DNA from: Daejeonella sp036676565
Lineage (GTDB): Bacteria; Bacteroidota; Bacteroidia; Sphingobacteriales; Sphingobacteriaceae
Length of the DNA stretch: 64,000 nucleotides
NCBI GenBank assembly: GCA_036676565.1
Contig: JAKFCP010000014.1
Location: 62,001-126,000 of the forward strand
Direction of reading: 5' to 3'
Shown: piece after piece, positions 9,107 to 18,573 of the stretch
Numbering within the stretch: the stretch's first letter is position 1
Layout: every line of letters begins with the position of its first letter
Notes under the pieces: generated by a model
What the model was told of the DNA's origin: nothing
What the model saw: only the letters and a program-made list of their open reading frames with translations
Databases searched by the model: none
Position numbers and translations under genes: made by a program

Positions 9107-9155
9107 GCTAAAAGCTAAAAGCTAAAAGCTAAAAGCTAAAAGCTAAAAGCTAAAA
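9107..9155. repeat. Tandem 7-bp repeat, GCTAAAA x7
   Basis: Seven perfect copies of GCTAAAA run from 9107 to 9155, then degenerate copies (gttaaaa, gccgaaa). They lie between a possible TATCTTTG promoter box (9089-9096) and the ychF start at 9207, so they would sit in the ychF leader. A 7-bp unit keeps no fixed face of the helix (10.5 bp per turn), so copy-number change could alter spacing. Confidence 0.85.
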
Positions 9156-9206
9156 GTTAAAAGCCGAAAGCTACTTATAACCTATAACTTACAACTTACA
9201 ACTCAA

Positions 9207-10307
9207 ATGGCATTACAGTGCGGTATAGTCGGATTACCAAATGTTGGAAAATCTACACTTTTTAATTGTTTATCGAACGCAAAGGCGCAGGCGGCGAATT
9301 TTCCATTCTGTACCATCGAACCTAATATTGGTGTGATTACAGTACCTGATCCGCGTTTAACAAAGCTTGCTGAACTGGTAAAGCCGGTTAAGGTTCAGCC
9401 AAATACTATTGAAATCGTGGATATTGCCGGGCTTGTAAAAGGAGCCAGCAAAGGTGAAGGGCTTGGAAACCAGTTTCTTGGAAATATACGTGCTACCAAT
9501 GCAATTATACATGTTCTGCGTTGTTTTGATGATGATAATGTGATCCATGTAGATGGTTCAGTAGATCCGATCAGGGATAAAGAGATCATTGATACAGAAT
9601 TACAGTTAAAAGACCTGGATGCTGTTTCAAAGCGTATCCAAAAGGTTGAGAAAATGGCTAAGACAGGCAATGATAAGGATGCAAAAAAGACCTATGAGGT
9701 TTGTAATATCGTTAAAGCACACCTTGAATCAGGCAAATCTGTACGTACCGCCCCTATCAGTGAAGAAGACAAAGAATATATCGCCGACCTGTTTTTATTA
9801 ACAGAAAAACCGGTAATGTATGTATGTAATGTAGATGAGAAATCTGTTGTCAGTGGAAATCAGTACGTAGATAAGGTTCGTGAGGCAGTAAAGGAAGAAA
9901 ATGCTGAGGTTCTTGTTATTTCAGCCCAAATTGAGGCCGAAATAGCTTCTCTTGAAAGCTTTGAAGAAAGACAGATGTTCCTTGAAGATCTGGGACTGAG
10001 CGAGTCGGGAGTAACCCAGTTAATACGGGCAGCCTATAAATTATTAAAGCTTGCAACCTATTTCACTGCGGGAGTACAGGAAGTGAGAGCATGGACCATT
10101 ACACAGGGTTTTACAGCCCCACAGGCTGCCGGAGTTATTCACTCAGATTTTGAAAAAGGATTTATCCGTGCAGAGGTTATTAAATATGATGATTTTGTAA
10201 ACCTTGGTTCAGAAGCCGCATGCAAGGAAGCCGGAAAACTGGGTATTGAAGGCAAAACCTATATCGTGCAGGATGGAGATATCATGCATTTCCGATTTAA
10301 TGTTTAG
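9207..10307 (+). CDS. ychF: Ribosome-binding ATPase YchF (Obg-family GTPase fold)
   Basis: 366 residues, the full family length. The P-loop is GLPNVGKST near the N-terminus; DIAGLVKGASKGEGLGNQFLG is the G3/switch II region; CNVDE replaces the NKxD motif, which is why YchF prefers ATP. The C-terminal TGS-like domain ends in the conserved GKTYIVQDGDIMHFRFNV. YchF is a conserved translation/stress ATPase that binds ribosomes. It stands alone, preceded by the tandem repeat leader and followed by a tRNA gene. Confidence 0.97.
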   Translation: MALQCGIVGLPNVGKSTLFNCLSNAKAQAANFPFCTIEPNIGVITVPDPRLTKLAELVKPVKVQPNTIEIVDIAGLVKGASKGEGLGNQFLGNIRATNAIIHVLRCFDDDNVIHVDGSVDPIRDKEIIDTELQLKDLDAVSKRIQKVEKMAKTGNDKDAKKTYEVCNIVKAHLESGKSVRTAPISEEDKEYIADLFLLTEKPVMYVCNVDEKSVVSGNQYVDKVREAVKEENAEVLVISAQIEAEIASLESFEERQMFLEDLGLSESGVTQLIRAAYKLLKLATYFTAGVQEVRAWTITQGFTAPQAAGVIHSDFEKGFIRAEVIKYDDFVNLGSEAACKEAGKLGIEGKTYIVQDGDIMHFRFNV

Positions 10308-10310
10308 ACC

Positions 10311-10340
10311 TTGCCGCTAATAGCGGAATAACTATATTTG
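10311..10340 (+). promoter_or_regulatory. Promoter of tRNA-Arg
   Basis: TTG at 10311-10313, a 19-bp spacer, and TATATTTG at 10333-10340 match the Bacteroidota sigma-A consensus (TTG/TTTG then TAnnTTTG). The tRNA begins 17 bp downstream. A small GC stem (CCGCTAATAGCGG) lies in the spacer. Confidence 0.65.
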
Positions 10341-10357
10341 CTCCAATATCGGAACAA

Positions 10358-10429
10358 GTGCCCATAGTTCAATGGATAGAATTGCAGATTCCGGTTCTGC
10401 TGATGGGGGTTCGAATCCCTCTGGGCACA
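10358..10429 (+). tRNA. tRNA-Arg (anticodon CCG)
   Basis: Cloverleaf read by eye: acceptor GTGCCCA pairs with TGGGCAC, discriminator A, anticodon stem GCAGA/TCTGC with loop TTCCGGT giving anticodon CCG, and T-arm GGGGGTTCGAATCCCTC. CCA is not encoded. It reads CGG codons. A terminator hairpin follows directly. Confidence 0.95.
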
Positions 10430-10430
10430 C

Positions 10431-10463
10431 AAAAAAGCCCCGGATTAATTCCGGGGCTTTTTT
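10431..10463. terminator. Bidirectional intrinsic terminator
   Basis: AAAAAAGCCCCGG, a short loop, then CCGGGGCTTTTTT. It ends the tRNA-Arg transcript on the plus strand and, read on the minus strand, the DUF1080 gene that converges from the right. Confidence 0.9.
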
Positions 10464-10485
10464 ATGAATCAATAATTTTACCCCT

Positions 10486-11835
10486 CTATTTCAACTCTTT
10501 TATTTTAATACTTCTAAAGAAAACTTCATCGCCATGATCCTGCAATAAAATCTTGCCTTTAGGGGCAGTCCCAAAGCCCTCGACTGCTTTAAACTTGCTC
10601 TGGGCTATGTTTTGCATAAAATCTGCAGAACCCCGCTGGTACTCGAGTACTTTGATGCCGTTTAACCAGTGCTCCACTTTATTATCCGGATAAACCCTGA
10701 TCATGCCCTGATTCCATTCACCAACCTTTTTTAAAGAATATGGGATCTTTTGGGCAGGCAGGATATCATACAAGGATGCCTGAGTCCGGTTACCTTTAAT
10801 CCCAAGCTTTGCATCAGGATGATTTTCATCATCCATTATCTGATATTCCAGCCCAAGAGTTGAGCCACCCATATTACTGACAAAATATTTCAGTCCGCTG
10901 TTCGCTCCTTTTGTTAGTTTAAAATCAAACTTCAATTCATACGCCGAGTATTCCTTCCCGGTCACAATATCCCCTCCTTTAGCCTTCTCACCCGGTATAT
11001 CCTTCTGAACACTTAAAATCCCATCCTGAATTTGCCAGCCTTCAGCAGGAAAAGCAGATCCGTTTGCTGCAATCCAGCCCTTTGAAGATTTTCCATCCCA
11101 TAACAAACGATAACCCTGCTTTTTCTCAAGTGCAGACAGATCATTCGTGACCATATTCACCACAAAAATATCTTCGGGAGCTGAAGGCTTGAGGTTCTCG
11201 GTTTGAATACGAATATTTCTCCATCGGATCTGCCGGCCCTGAGGTTCAGTTGAAGGAATTGCATGAACCTGCATCGCAATAAATCCTTTGGTGGTCATAT
11301 CATCAATAAGGTGGGAAACCGGTATTCCGTTCACCCAGGTACGAATGCTATTCCCGATACATTCAATACGATACTTATTCCAGTCATTAATTTTATAGGC
11401 CGTTTTAGCCGCAGGATTTAACTCCAGGTTATACAACCAGCCTCTCCTGCCCTCATCATAAACGCCTCCGCTCCAGGCTCTTGAAGAGGGATCAATCTCC
11501 ATCTGATAACCATGCACTCGTCCATTCTGATAGTCAGACTTACTCAGACTTCTGAACTGAATTCCTGAATTCATTAATGGATGTGCCAGCAACTCTACTT
11601 CAAGAATGAAATCACCGTACTCTTTTTCGGTTGCAAGAAAGGAATTGGGTGTATTGGATACTGTAGTTCCAATAATCTCATCGCCTTTGGCTTCATAGAT
11701 CGCTTTCCCGCCAAGCAGCTTCCAGCCGCTAAGATCTTTTCCATTATAAAGGTTAACCCAGCCCGAATTAGATCGCTGAGCGAATACGTTCACTGAAACA
11801 AGCAGGAACAACAAGGTAATTAACTTCGAATTCAT
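10486..11835 (-). CDS. Secreted protein with two DUF1080 (3-keto-disaccharide hydrolase-like) domains
   Basis: The start is taken at the ATG at 11835 (MNSKLITLLFLLVSVNVFAQ, a clean signal peptide); 12 upstream residues are unlikely. This gives 449 residues. Two DUF1080 concanavalin-like folds lie in tandem: about 26-215 (WVNLYNGKDLSGWKLLGG, then a GIQFRS and YQMEID core) and about 240-449 (LLWDGKSSKGWIAANG, then SGLKYFV and LEYQIMDDENH). Pfam now calls this family 3-keto-disaccharide hydrolase; many members act on or bind glycans. It is monocistronic between the bidirectional terminator and a MITE-like repeat. Confidence 0.88.
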   Translation of the reverse strand: MNSKLITLLFLLVSVNVFAQRSNSGWVNLYNGKDLSGWKLLGGKAIYEAKGDEIIGTTVSNTPNSFLATEKEYGDFILEVELLAHPLMNSGIQFRSLSKSDYQNGRVHGYQMEIDPSSRAWSGGVYDEGRRGWLYNLELNPAAKTAYKINDWNKYRIECIGNSIRTWVNGIPVSHLIDDMTTKGFIAMQVHAIPSTEPQGRQIRWRNIRIQTENLKPSAPEDIFVVNMVTNDLSALEKKQGYRLLWDGKSSKGWIAANGSAFPAEGWQIQDGILSVQKDIPGEKAKGGDIVTGKEYSAYELKFDFKLTKGANSGLKYFVSNMGGSTLGLEYQIMDDENHPDAKLGIKGNRTQASLYDILPAQKIPYSLKKVGEWNQGMIRVYPDNKVEHWLNGIKVLEYQRGSADFMQNIAQSKFKAVEGFGTAPKGKILLQDHGDEVFFRSIKIKELK

Positions 11836-11897
11836 AGAATTATTTTTATTAAATGTACAAATTCCTGCCAATCAACCTAAACAAGACAATAATATAA

Positions 11898-12196
11898 GCT
11901 GAATTCGATAAGGCAGGGTAAAAAATACTATATAACTCCTAATATCAGGATTTGGCGCACAATGAATAGATTTTGGAAAGCAATACCTGTGTATTACAGG
12001 CTGATTCAGTCCTTTCCTCCGGAGTATTTCCGGCAGTAAATCCCGTTCTGTTTCAAATTACGAATAGCCGGAAGATACTTCCTCCGGCAAGGTTTATTTG
12101 ACGCGGAGCTGTATTTCATCGGGGCTGGCAAACCCTGCTTTCTAAAAAAAATAAGCGATCTAAAATAACCCGGCAAGGTATTATACCGAACTCATG
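11898..12196. repeat. MITE-like element, copy A (299 bp)
   Basis: Left end GCTGAATTCGATA (11898-11910) and right end TACCGAACTCATG (12184-12196) form an imperfect terminal inverted repeat. Inside, a block of about 130 bp (from 11968) is roughly 88% identical by eye to copy B (18090-18542), including two CCGG-rich hairpins. No reading frame of note. Flanks are AT-rich, so a target duplication cannot be judged. This element fills the 450-bp gap between divergent genes and may carry their promoters' flanks. Confidence 0.65.
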
Positions 12197-12288
12197 TTTA
12201 TATATACTCTATAGAGACGGCTTTATGATAATTAGCTTTATATATTCTTCCAAAAATAGCTTACTTTCAGTCCGAAAAAATACCTCCA

Positions 12289-13095
12289 ATGAAACGACTA
12301 TACTTTGCTTTTACGCTACTAATTATGTGCTCCTGCGGTGTTTCCAGAGAGCAGTCCATAACATCTCAAAAATCATTATCCAATGAATTAAAAATAATGA
12401 GTTATAATATTCATATTGGTAATCCTCCCTCAAAACCGGGTCTTATTGATATGGAAGCAATTATCAAAGCAATCAAAGCAGAAGATCCTGATCTGATAGC
12501 CTTGCAGGAAGTGGATGTAAACACTCTAAGGTCAGGAAAGATAAATCAGGCAGATATCATTGCAAGGAAACTCGGAATGAACTTCTTCTTTGCAAAAGCA
12601 ATCGACCATGATGGAGGCGATTATGGTGTTGCATTATTATCTAAATTTCCGATCAGCGAAACAAAGATCCACCGCCTGACTACGGTGGCAGGAAGTGGTG
12701 GTGAGCCCAGAGTAATTGCAACGGCAAGAATCCAATTGAAAAACGGCAAATATATCCGTTTTGGAGCGACCCATCTCGATCATTTGAGGAATCCAGTTAA
12801 CAGAGAAATACAGATTGAGGAGATTAATAAAATAGGAAACGAAGAAAAACTCCCATTTATAATAGCCGGGGATCTTAATGCCGTAACCGAGTCGGCTGAG
12901 ATACAAAAACTTGATCAGGTATTCATGCGAACCTGCAGTAAGTGTGAACCTACATTTCCGGTGGTAACACCAAACAGGACGATTGATTTCATCGCATTTA
13001 AGAAAACAGATAAATTCAGTGTGATCTCACATCGGGCAGTACAGGAGCACTATGCTTCAGATCATTTACCAGTAGTAGCATTGTTACGTTTCTAA
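12289..13095 (+). CDS. Endonuclease/exonuclease/phosphatase-family lipoprotein
   Basis: 268 residues with a lipoprotein signal (MKRLYFAFTLLIMCSC, lipidated at Cys14 or Cys16). EEP-fold motifs appear in order: SYNIHIG, LIALQEVD (metal-binding Glu), THLDH, GDLNAV and the final ASDHLPVVA with the catalytic Asp-His. Surface EEP lipoproteins can be nucleases, sphingomyelinase-like or phosphoinositide phosphatase-like enzymes; the substrate is not readable here. A gap of about 80 bp separates it from the CBM9-like gene. Confidence 0.85.
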   Translation: MKRLYFAFTLLIMCSCGVSREQSITSQKSLSNELKIMSYNIHIGNPPSKPGLIDMEAIIKAIKAEDPDLIALQEVDVNTLRSGKINQADIIARKLGMNFFFAKAIDHDGGDYGVALLSKFPISETKIHRLTTVAGSGGEPRVIATARIQLKNGKYIRFGATHLDHLRNPVNREIQIEEINKIGNEEKLPFIIAGDLNAVTESAEIQKLDQVFMRTCSKCEPTFPVVTPNRTIDFIAFKKTDKFSVISHRAVQEHYASDHLPVVALLRF

Positions 13096-13174
13096 GCCGG
13101 CATTTTTGTTTAAGAATAAGCTAGTTTTATCATCAGATTATATAATCGGGGTCTAACAATAAATAGATAATATA

Positions 13175-14281
13175 TTGTCAGTTAAAAACAATTTAAAAAG
13201 CATTCTGATTTTACTTTCAGTAATATGCTCTCAATCGAATGTATTTGCGCAAAATCCGTTCGCCGGACTTGAACCGCTGTTCACTGAACCAAAATCCTAT
13301 ACGCTCTTTCGGGCTTCTGCTCCATTAAATATGGATGGAGAACTGAATGAAAAAAGCTGGACAGATGCTCCATGGACAGAATACTTTATTGATATAGAGG
13401 GAGATTTAAAACCGGCTCCTGCTTATAAAACAAGAGTAAAAATGTTGTGGGATGCAAATTACCTGTACGTTGCTGCCGAGATGGAAGAGCCCCATTTATG
13501 GGCAAATAAACAGCCTGAAAAAGATATCATATTCAGAGATAATGTGTTCAAGATATTTATTGACCCTGATAATAATATGAATGATGATTTTGAGATTCAG
13601 ATAAATCCTCAGAATAAAATGCTTTTTCTGATCATGAATAAGCCATACAGAGATGCAGGAACACCTGTAACAGGCTGGAATCCAATTGGATATAAATCAG
13701 GAGTAAAACTTTCAGGGACGATCAATAATTCGGGCGATACAGATCAGGGATGGCTGGCAGAAGTAGCTATACCACTTGCGGCATTAAAATTCGACCCAAT
13801 AAATAGTAAACAAAACACCAACTTCAGAATCAATTTTTTAAGAACCAATTTTGATTTTATTGTAAAGGACGGTGTTTATTCCAAAGCAATGGACAATAAT
13901 GGCAAAGCCTTCCCTCCTCATTATTCATGTTTTACATCTCAGGGAATAATTAATATGCATTACCCTGAGCGATGGGCTTATACTCTATTTTCTGACAAAG
14001 CTCCGGCTGCCCAATCAGAAAAATTCAGTCTGCCTTATTCAGAAAAACAAAGAAAATATTTATGGCTTGCTTATTACAGGCAAAAGGAATTCTTTAAGCT
14101 TAATAAAAAATACGCCACCAGTCTGAAAGATTTGAATGTTCCTGAATCAGGGATTCTGATCGATGGCAAAAAGAATTTATTAAGTATGGAAGCGACCTCA
14201 AAGCAATTTTTAGTAATTATCAGGGAAGAAGGCAGTACAGGCAATATCAGTGTTGATCACGACGGACTGATCATTTATTAA
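13175..14281 (+). CDS. Secreted CBM9-like (carbohydrate/heme-binding fold) protein, TTG start
   Basis: 368 residues from a TTG at 13175; an in-frame stop lies just upstream and the next ATG would remove the signal peptide, so TTG is the most plausible start. The signal is ILILLSVICSQSNVFAQ. Residues of about 45-230 match the CBM9-like fold of Bacteroidota: MDGELNEKSWTDAPWTEYF, then VKMLWDANYLYVAAEMEEPHLWA and the DNVFKIFIDPDNN loop, then GWLAEVAIP. The C-terminal ~100 residues are less conserved. Such proteins are often grouped with glycan enzymes. It is probably in one operon with the next gene (18-bp gap). Confidence 0.8.
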   Translation: MSVKNNLKSILILLSVICSQSNVFAQNPFAGLEPLFTEPKSYTLFRASAPLNMDGELNEKSWTDAPWTEYFIDIEGDLKPAPAYKTRVKMLWDANYLYVAAEMEEPHLWANKQPEKDIIFRDNVFKIFIDPDNNMNDDFEIQINPQNKMLFLIMNKPYRDAGTPVTGWNPIGYKSGVKLSGTINNSGDTDQGWLAEVAIPLAALKFDPINSKQNTNFRINFLRTNFDFIVKDGVYSKAMDNNGKAFPPHYSCFTSQGIINMHYPERWAYTLFSDKAPAAQSEKFSLPYSEKQRKYLWLAYYRQKEFFKLNKKYATSLKDLNVPESGILIDGKKNLLSMEATSKQFLVIIREEGSTGNISVDHDGLIIY

Positions 14282-14299
14282 ATTTCAAATCTAGATACA

Positions 14300-15061
14300 A
14301 TGAAACTAAAACTATTCCTGGCATCCATGCTAATGCTTAGCCAGCTCATAAGTCCGTCCTTTGCTCAAAAAACAGAACTACTGATTCTGCCAACTATACA
14401 TGCCGGGCACAAAAAGAATGTTAATTACAATTTTAATCATGTAAGAAACATCATCAAAAACTTCAAACCTGATATCATTGCCCTTGAAATTCGTCCTGAG
14501 GACCTTGATCAGGACACGATCTATCTCCATAAGTTCTATAATCCGGAAATGGTTATGTTTTTAAAGGAATTCCCTGAAGCAAAAAAGGCCGGAATTGATT
14601 TCATGGGTGCTGATGTTGCAGGCAAACCACTTCCTGAAAACTTTCTGAAAGATACTGCTAATGAGTTTGGAAAATTCAGATCAATGAATCAGAAATTAAT
14701 GCGTGATAGTGCTATTGTTAAAGCCCGGATTGAAAAAGGGCTCCCCGATCTGATCAGTAAAAGAGGTAAAATGATGGCCGGTTTAGGCGCAAACCAATTG
14801 ATGACCGGAGAATATGATGCCCTAACAGAAGAATTTACGGTATCGCAGGCCAAAATATTACGAGGCACACCTTACCAGTATTATGATGATTTTCAGGTTA
14901 TGCGGGATCAGCGAATAGCCGATAACATAAAAACTATAGCCCGAAAGAATAAAGGTAAACGCATAATCGTACTGACCGGTGCCAATCACAGGAACAGGGC
15001 AGTAAAACTGCTTGCTAAGCTAAGATCAGTAAACCTTGTGCATCAGGTTCAGGACAAGTGA
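14300..15061 (+). CDS. Secreted TIKI/TraB-superfamily-like protein (DUF5694-like)
   Basis: 253 residues with signal peptide MKLKLFLASMLMLSQLISPSFAQ. The mature part opens with LLILPTIHAGHKKN, has FKPDIIALEIRPED about 45 residues later, and closes with a VLTGANHRNRAV motif. This order (GT-H, Glu, and a late G-x-H) is typical of the TIKI/TraB/GumN/DUF5694 group of putative metalloproteases or hydrolases. A true activity is not shown for this branch. Follows the CBM9-like gene by 18 bp. Confidence 0.6.
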   Translation: MKLKLFLASMLMLSQLISPSFAQKTELLILPTIHAGHKKNVNYNFNHVRNIIKNFKPDIIALEIRPEDLDQDTIYLHKFYNPEMVMFLKEFPEAKKAGIDFMGADVAGKPLPENFLKDTANEFGKFRSMNQKLMRDSAIVKARIEKGLPDLISKRGKMMAGLGANQLMTGEYDALTEEFTVSQAKILRGTPYQYYDDFQVMRDQRIADNIKTIARKNKGKRIIVLTGANHRNRAVKLLAKLRSVNLVHQVQDK

Positions 15062-15166
15062 TGATATTTCAATTTTCCTTTTTTTAAAGAATAATTTCTG
15101 AAATATACTAAGCAAATACAAAAAACTGTTTAATGGTTAAAATCCTTAATTTTGATTAAGGCAACC

Positions 15167-17482
15167 ATGAGTAAATATATTTATTTCTTAGTTATTTCAA
15201 TGTTCTCCCTAGCTGCAAACGCCCAAAAGGTCGGCCTTGTATTTAGTGGAGGAGGTGCAAAAGGATTAGCACATATCGGAGTCCTGAAAGCTTTGGAGGA
15301 AAACAATATCCCGATTGACTATATCGTAGGAACCTCAATGGGTGGGATTGTTGGTGGTATGTATGCATCAGGTTATAGTCCCGAAGAGATTGAAACCATA
15401 GCTCTCAGCCCCGACTTTCAAAACTGGGTAAGTGGCCATTACAAAAATGAATACCGCTATTTCTATAATAAAAAGCCTGAGAACCCTTCCTTTATAACGG
15501 CCAAATTGCAGGTAGATACCGGGTTTCAGGTCAAATTACGCTCCAATCTGATCAATGATATCCCATTAAATTTTGCCTTGCTTGAACTTTACGGACAGGC
15601 ATCAGCAATTGCAAAAGACGATTTCAATCATCTTTTTGTACCGTTCAGATGCATCGTTGCCGATGTATTCTCACAAAAAATGATCCCGGTTTCAAATGGA
15701 AATCTGGCAGAAGCTATTCGGGGGACCTTCACTGTACCGCTTGTCTACCGTCCTGTTAAAGTGAATGATAAATATGTTTTTGATGGCGGCTTGTACAATA
15801 ATTTTCCTGTGGATGTGCTCAAGAAAGATTTCAAACCTGATTATATTATTGGAACCAATGTTTCTTCTAAAACCTTCAGCGAATATCCTAAAGAAAATGA
15901 TGAAAAATTAATGAACCGTTTCCTGGTATACATGTTCCTGTCAAAAACAGATTCATCTTCAATAGGAAAAAATGGAACCTATATTCAGCCTGATCTTGAT
16001 GAATATTCCACCACAAATTTCTCGCCGGTAGCTGAACTGATTAAAAAAGGATATGAAGCTGCTCTGGCTGATATTCCTGCAATAAAAAAAGCAATTTCAA
16101 GAGAAATCACTAAAGATGAGCTGAATAAAAAAAGAGCAGCCTTCAAGGGGCGTTTAGGATTCCTGGAGTTCAATAATATAATTGCGAGCGGAGTAAATTC
16201 CAAACAGAAAGATTATGTAGAGCGGGTTATTCAAAATACGATTGATGTATTTAGTAGTCTTGAAGAAGTTAAAAAAGGGTATTATAAATTAGTAGCGGAT
16301 GATAATTTCGAAACTGTTTATCCCAGAATAAAATACGAACCTAAAAAGGATCTATATAATTTCGAGGTACAGGTTCAACCCGAAAAAAACTTCAAAATAG
16401 ATTTTGGGGGTGCAATTTCGACAAGACCGATCAGTAATGCTTATGTAGGTTTACAGTATAACTATCTGAGAAAGAAGTCCTATACCTTCTCTGCCAATTT
16501 TTATGCAGGAGGGTTTTATGAATCTGCTCAAACAACTGCACGTGTAGACTTCCCAAGCAAACTTCCGGTGTACTTAGAGGCAGAGATGACCTATAATCAC
16601 TGGAACTATTTTAATAAAAGTCAGATATTCATTCAGAACATAAAACCTTCTTTTATTGAACAATCAGATCGCAGAATCGTTTTAAAGCTCGGAATACCAT
16701 TTACCAAAAATGGAAAACTGGAAACTCAGGCAGGATTTATAAGCTTCGATGATCAGTACAGCCCAAATCAGCGCTTTACATTTGGAGATATCATGGACTT
16801 CAGCAGTTTTAATGGTTTAATGGGCTCATTGAATTATACCCGGAATTCATTAAACCGAAGGCAATATGCAAGCAGCGGGTCATCAATTCAGGTTGGAATT
16901 AATATGTATTCAGGCACTGAATCCTATTCACCAGGAAACATCTTCAGGGAAGAACCCGGGTTTACCAGGATACAGAATACAAAAACCAATCGTGAATGGA
17001 TAAAAGCCATGGTTAGCAGGGAATCCTATGTTTTAAACTCAAAAATCTATTCATTAGGTTTCTTAACAGAAGCAGTATTTAGCAATAAACCACTGTTCAG
17101 CACATACAAGTCAACTTTATTGAGTGCCCCTGCATTCAATCCCCTGCAGGATTCAAAATCCTCTTACATTGAAAATTTCAGGGCGAATTCTTATGGAGCT
17201 TTTGGCATGAAAAATGTATTTCATTTGTATAAAAAGCTTGATCTACGGGCAGAAGGATATATTTTCCAGCCATTCAGAGTATTTCAATTAGATAATTTAC
17301 AATCTGTTAGTTATGCTGGTATATTTACAAAAAGCTATTATGCTGCTACTGCCGGACTTGTTTATAATACGCTGGCAGGACCGTTAAGTTTAAGCCTCAA
17401 TCATTATTCTGAGGAGCAAAAACGATTTGGACTAATGTTTCATATCGGATTTTTAATTTACAATAAACGATCATTTGAATGA
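15167..17482 (+). CDS. Patatin-like phospholipase fused to an outer-membrane beta-barrel
   Basis: Start at ATG 15167 (MSKYIYFLVISMFSLAANAQ signal), not the upstream TTG at 15152; 771 residues. The patatin domain has the oxyanion loop SGGGAKG, the nucleophile Ser57 in GTSMGG and the Asp206 of DGGLYNN. After a POTRA-like stretch (about 330-410) the remaining ~360 residues alternate like a 16-strand BamA/TamA or PlpD-type barrel. It thus resembles PlpD-type (type Vd) secreted lipases of the Bacteroidota lineage, in which patatin is exported with its own barrel. It overlaps the next gene by four bases (ATGA). Confidence 0.88.
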   Translation: MSKYIYFLVISMFSLAANAQKVGLVFSGGGAKGLAHIGVLKALEENNIPIDYIVGTSMGGIVGGMYASGYSPEEIETIALSPDFQNWVSGHYKNEYRYFYNKKPENPSFITAKLQVDTGFQVKLRSNLINDIPLNFALLELYGQASAIAKDDFNHLFVPFRCIVADVFSQKMIPVSNGNLAEAIRGTFTVPLVYRPVKVNDKYVFDGGLYNNFPVDVLKKDFKPDYIIGTNVSSKTFSEYPKENDEKLMNRFLVYMFLSKTDSSSIGKNGTYIQPDLDEYSTTNFSPVAELIKKGYEAALADIPAIKKAISREITKDELNKKRAAFKGRLGFLEFNNIIASGVNSKQKDYVERVIQNTIDVFSSLEEVKKGYYKLVADDNFETVYPRIKYEPKKDLYNFEVQVQPEKNFKIDFGGAISTRPISNAYVGLQYNYLRKKSYTFSANFYAGGFYESAQTTARVDFPSKLPVYLEAEMTYNHWNYFNKSQIFIQNIKPSFIEQSDRRIVLKLGIPFTKNGKLETQAGFISFDDQYSPNQRFTFGDIMDFSSFNGLMGSLNYTRNSLNRRQYASSGSSIQVGINMYSGTESYSPGNIFREEPGFTRIQNTKTNREWIKAMVSRESYVLNSKIYSLGFLTEAVFSNKPLFSTYKSTLLSAPAFNPLQDSKSSYIENFRANSYGAFGMKNVFHLYKKLDLRAEGYIFQPFRVFQLDNLQSVSYAGIFTKSYYAATAGLVYNTLAGPLSLSLNHYSEEQKRFGLMFHIGFLIYNKRSFE

Positions 17483-18039
17483 GATTAATCAAACTTGCAC
17501 TGTTTTCACTTTCAATACTATTTATTTGTGAGTCAGCATACGCTCAAAGCAACACAATTGCCGGAACAGCGATTACAATCAACAATTTTATTGTTAAGGA
17601 AAACCTTTATAAGAACAATCAGTTAGCGATTATTGCTGCCGATTCGGTTGATAAACCAATTGAAAATCTGAGCGGTACATTTAAGTTCAGCATCAACGGA
17701 TTTGAGCAGGAACTAAAATTCAATAATGGTGCTGCAGTTGTCCCCCAGCCTATAAGCAAATCAACGTTTATTTACGTAAGGCATGAAAATGAATCAGGAA
17801 ATCAGGGTAAATTATATTATGTGATCAAAAAATACGATATGATAAACCCGATAAAAATTAGCTGGCTGATATTGGTGCTTGTACCCGCCCTAATTATTTT
17901 ACTGGCAATGATGTTCAGAAAGTTTATAATAATCGCCGGGATTTTGCTTGTTGTGATGTTTTACTTCAATACAAGTAATGGACTGAAGATCTCTACATTT
18001 TTTGACACCGTATTTGATGGACTGAAGAACTTATTTTAG
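17479..18039 (+). CDS. Unrecognised exported membrane protein coupled to the patatin-barrel gene
   Basis: 186 residues. A signal peptide (IKLALFSLSILFICESAYAQ) is followed by about 100 beta-rich residues (AGTAITINNFIVKENLYKNN..., FKFSINGFEQELKFNNG), then two hydrophobic segments (about 128-146 and 150-165). The four-base overlap with the patatin-barrel gene implies translational coupling, and a role linked to that protein is inferred. I recognise no family. Confidence 0.65.
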   Translation: MRLIKLALFSLSILFICESAYAQSNTIAGTAITINNFIVKENLYKNNQLAIIAADSVDKPIENLSGTFKFSINGFEQELKFNNGAAVVPQPISKSTFIYVRHENESGNQGKLYYVIKKYDMINPIKISWLILVLVPALIILLAMMFRKFIIIAGILLVVMFYFNTSNGLKISTFFDTVFDGLKNLF

Positions 18040-18089
18040 GTAAAAGGCAATATTTGTCGAAGAAACTGAAGACAATCTTTCTATCTTAA

Positions 18090-18542
18090 CCTGAATTCGA
18101 TAGTAGAAAGAATAAAAAATACGGTTATAATTGATCAGGTAAGGCTCCAGAGCCTTAATGATTTGATTTTGGAAATCAATGCCTGTGTGTTATATGCTGG
18201 TTCAGCCCTTTCCTCTGGAGTATTTCCGGCAAGAAATCGTGTTCTGGTTCAAATTACGAATAGCCGGAAGATACCTCCTCCGGCAAGGTTTATTTTAGCC
18301 GGGGCTGTTTTTCATCGGAACGGACAGCCCGGCAAAAGGACCATATGCCATTTTTAATTAAACCGGGGTGGCAGCTGTAGATTTTTGCCCAGGCAGATTT
18401 TTATATTACAAAGGAATTTATTGGCAAAAACTACGGCAGAACACGGGACTGTCGCGACCGAAGAATCACAGACCTTGCTTTCTAAAATAAAAGAAAATTA
18501 TTCGATCTAAATTGTCCGGAAAGATTTTATATCGAACTCAGG
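18090..18542. repeat. MITE-like element, copy B (453 bp)
   Basis: Ends CCTGAATTCGATA (18090-18102) and TATCGAACTCAGG (18530-18542) are inverted repeats matching at 12 of 13 positions. TATCTTA occurs on both sides (18082-18088 and 18544-18550), one base from each end, as expected of a 7-bp target duplication. The left half matches copy A; an internal stretch of about 150 bp is absent from A. No transposase is encoded, so it would need an enzyme supplied elsewhere. It fills the gap between two convergent genes. Confidence 0.75.
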
Positions 18543-18573
18543 ATATCTTATATCTAACTATCCGATACTCAAT

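Noticed and set aside
9107..9155. CRISPR-like array
   Set aside because: The units are contiguous 7-bp repeats with no spacers; the same is true of 32547-32623. No Cas genes are present.
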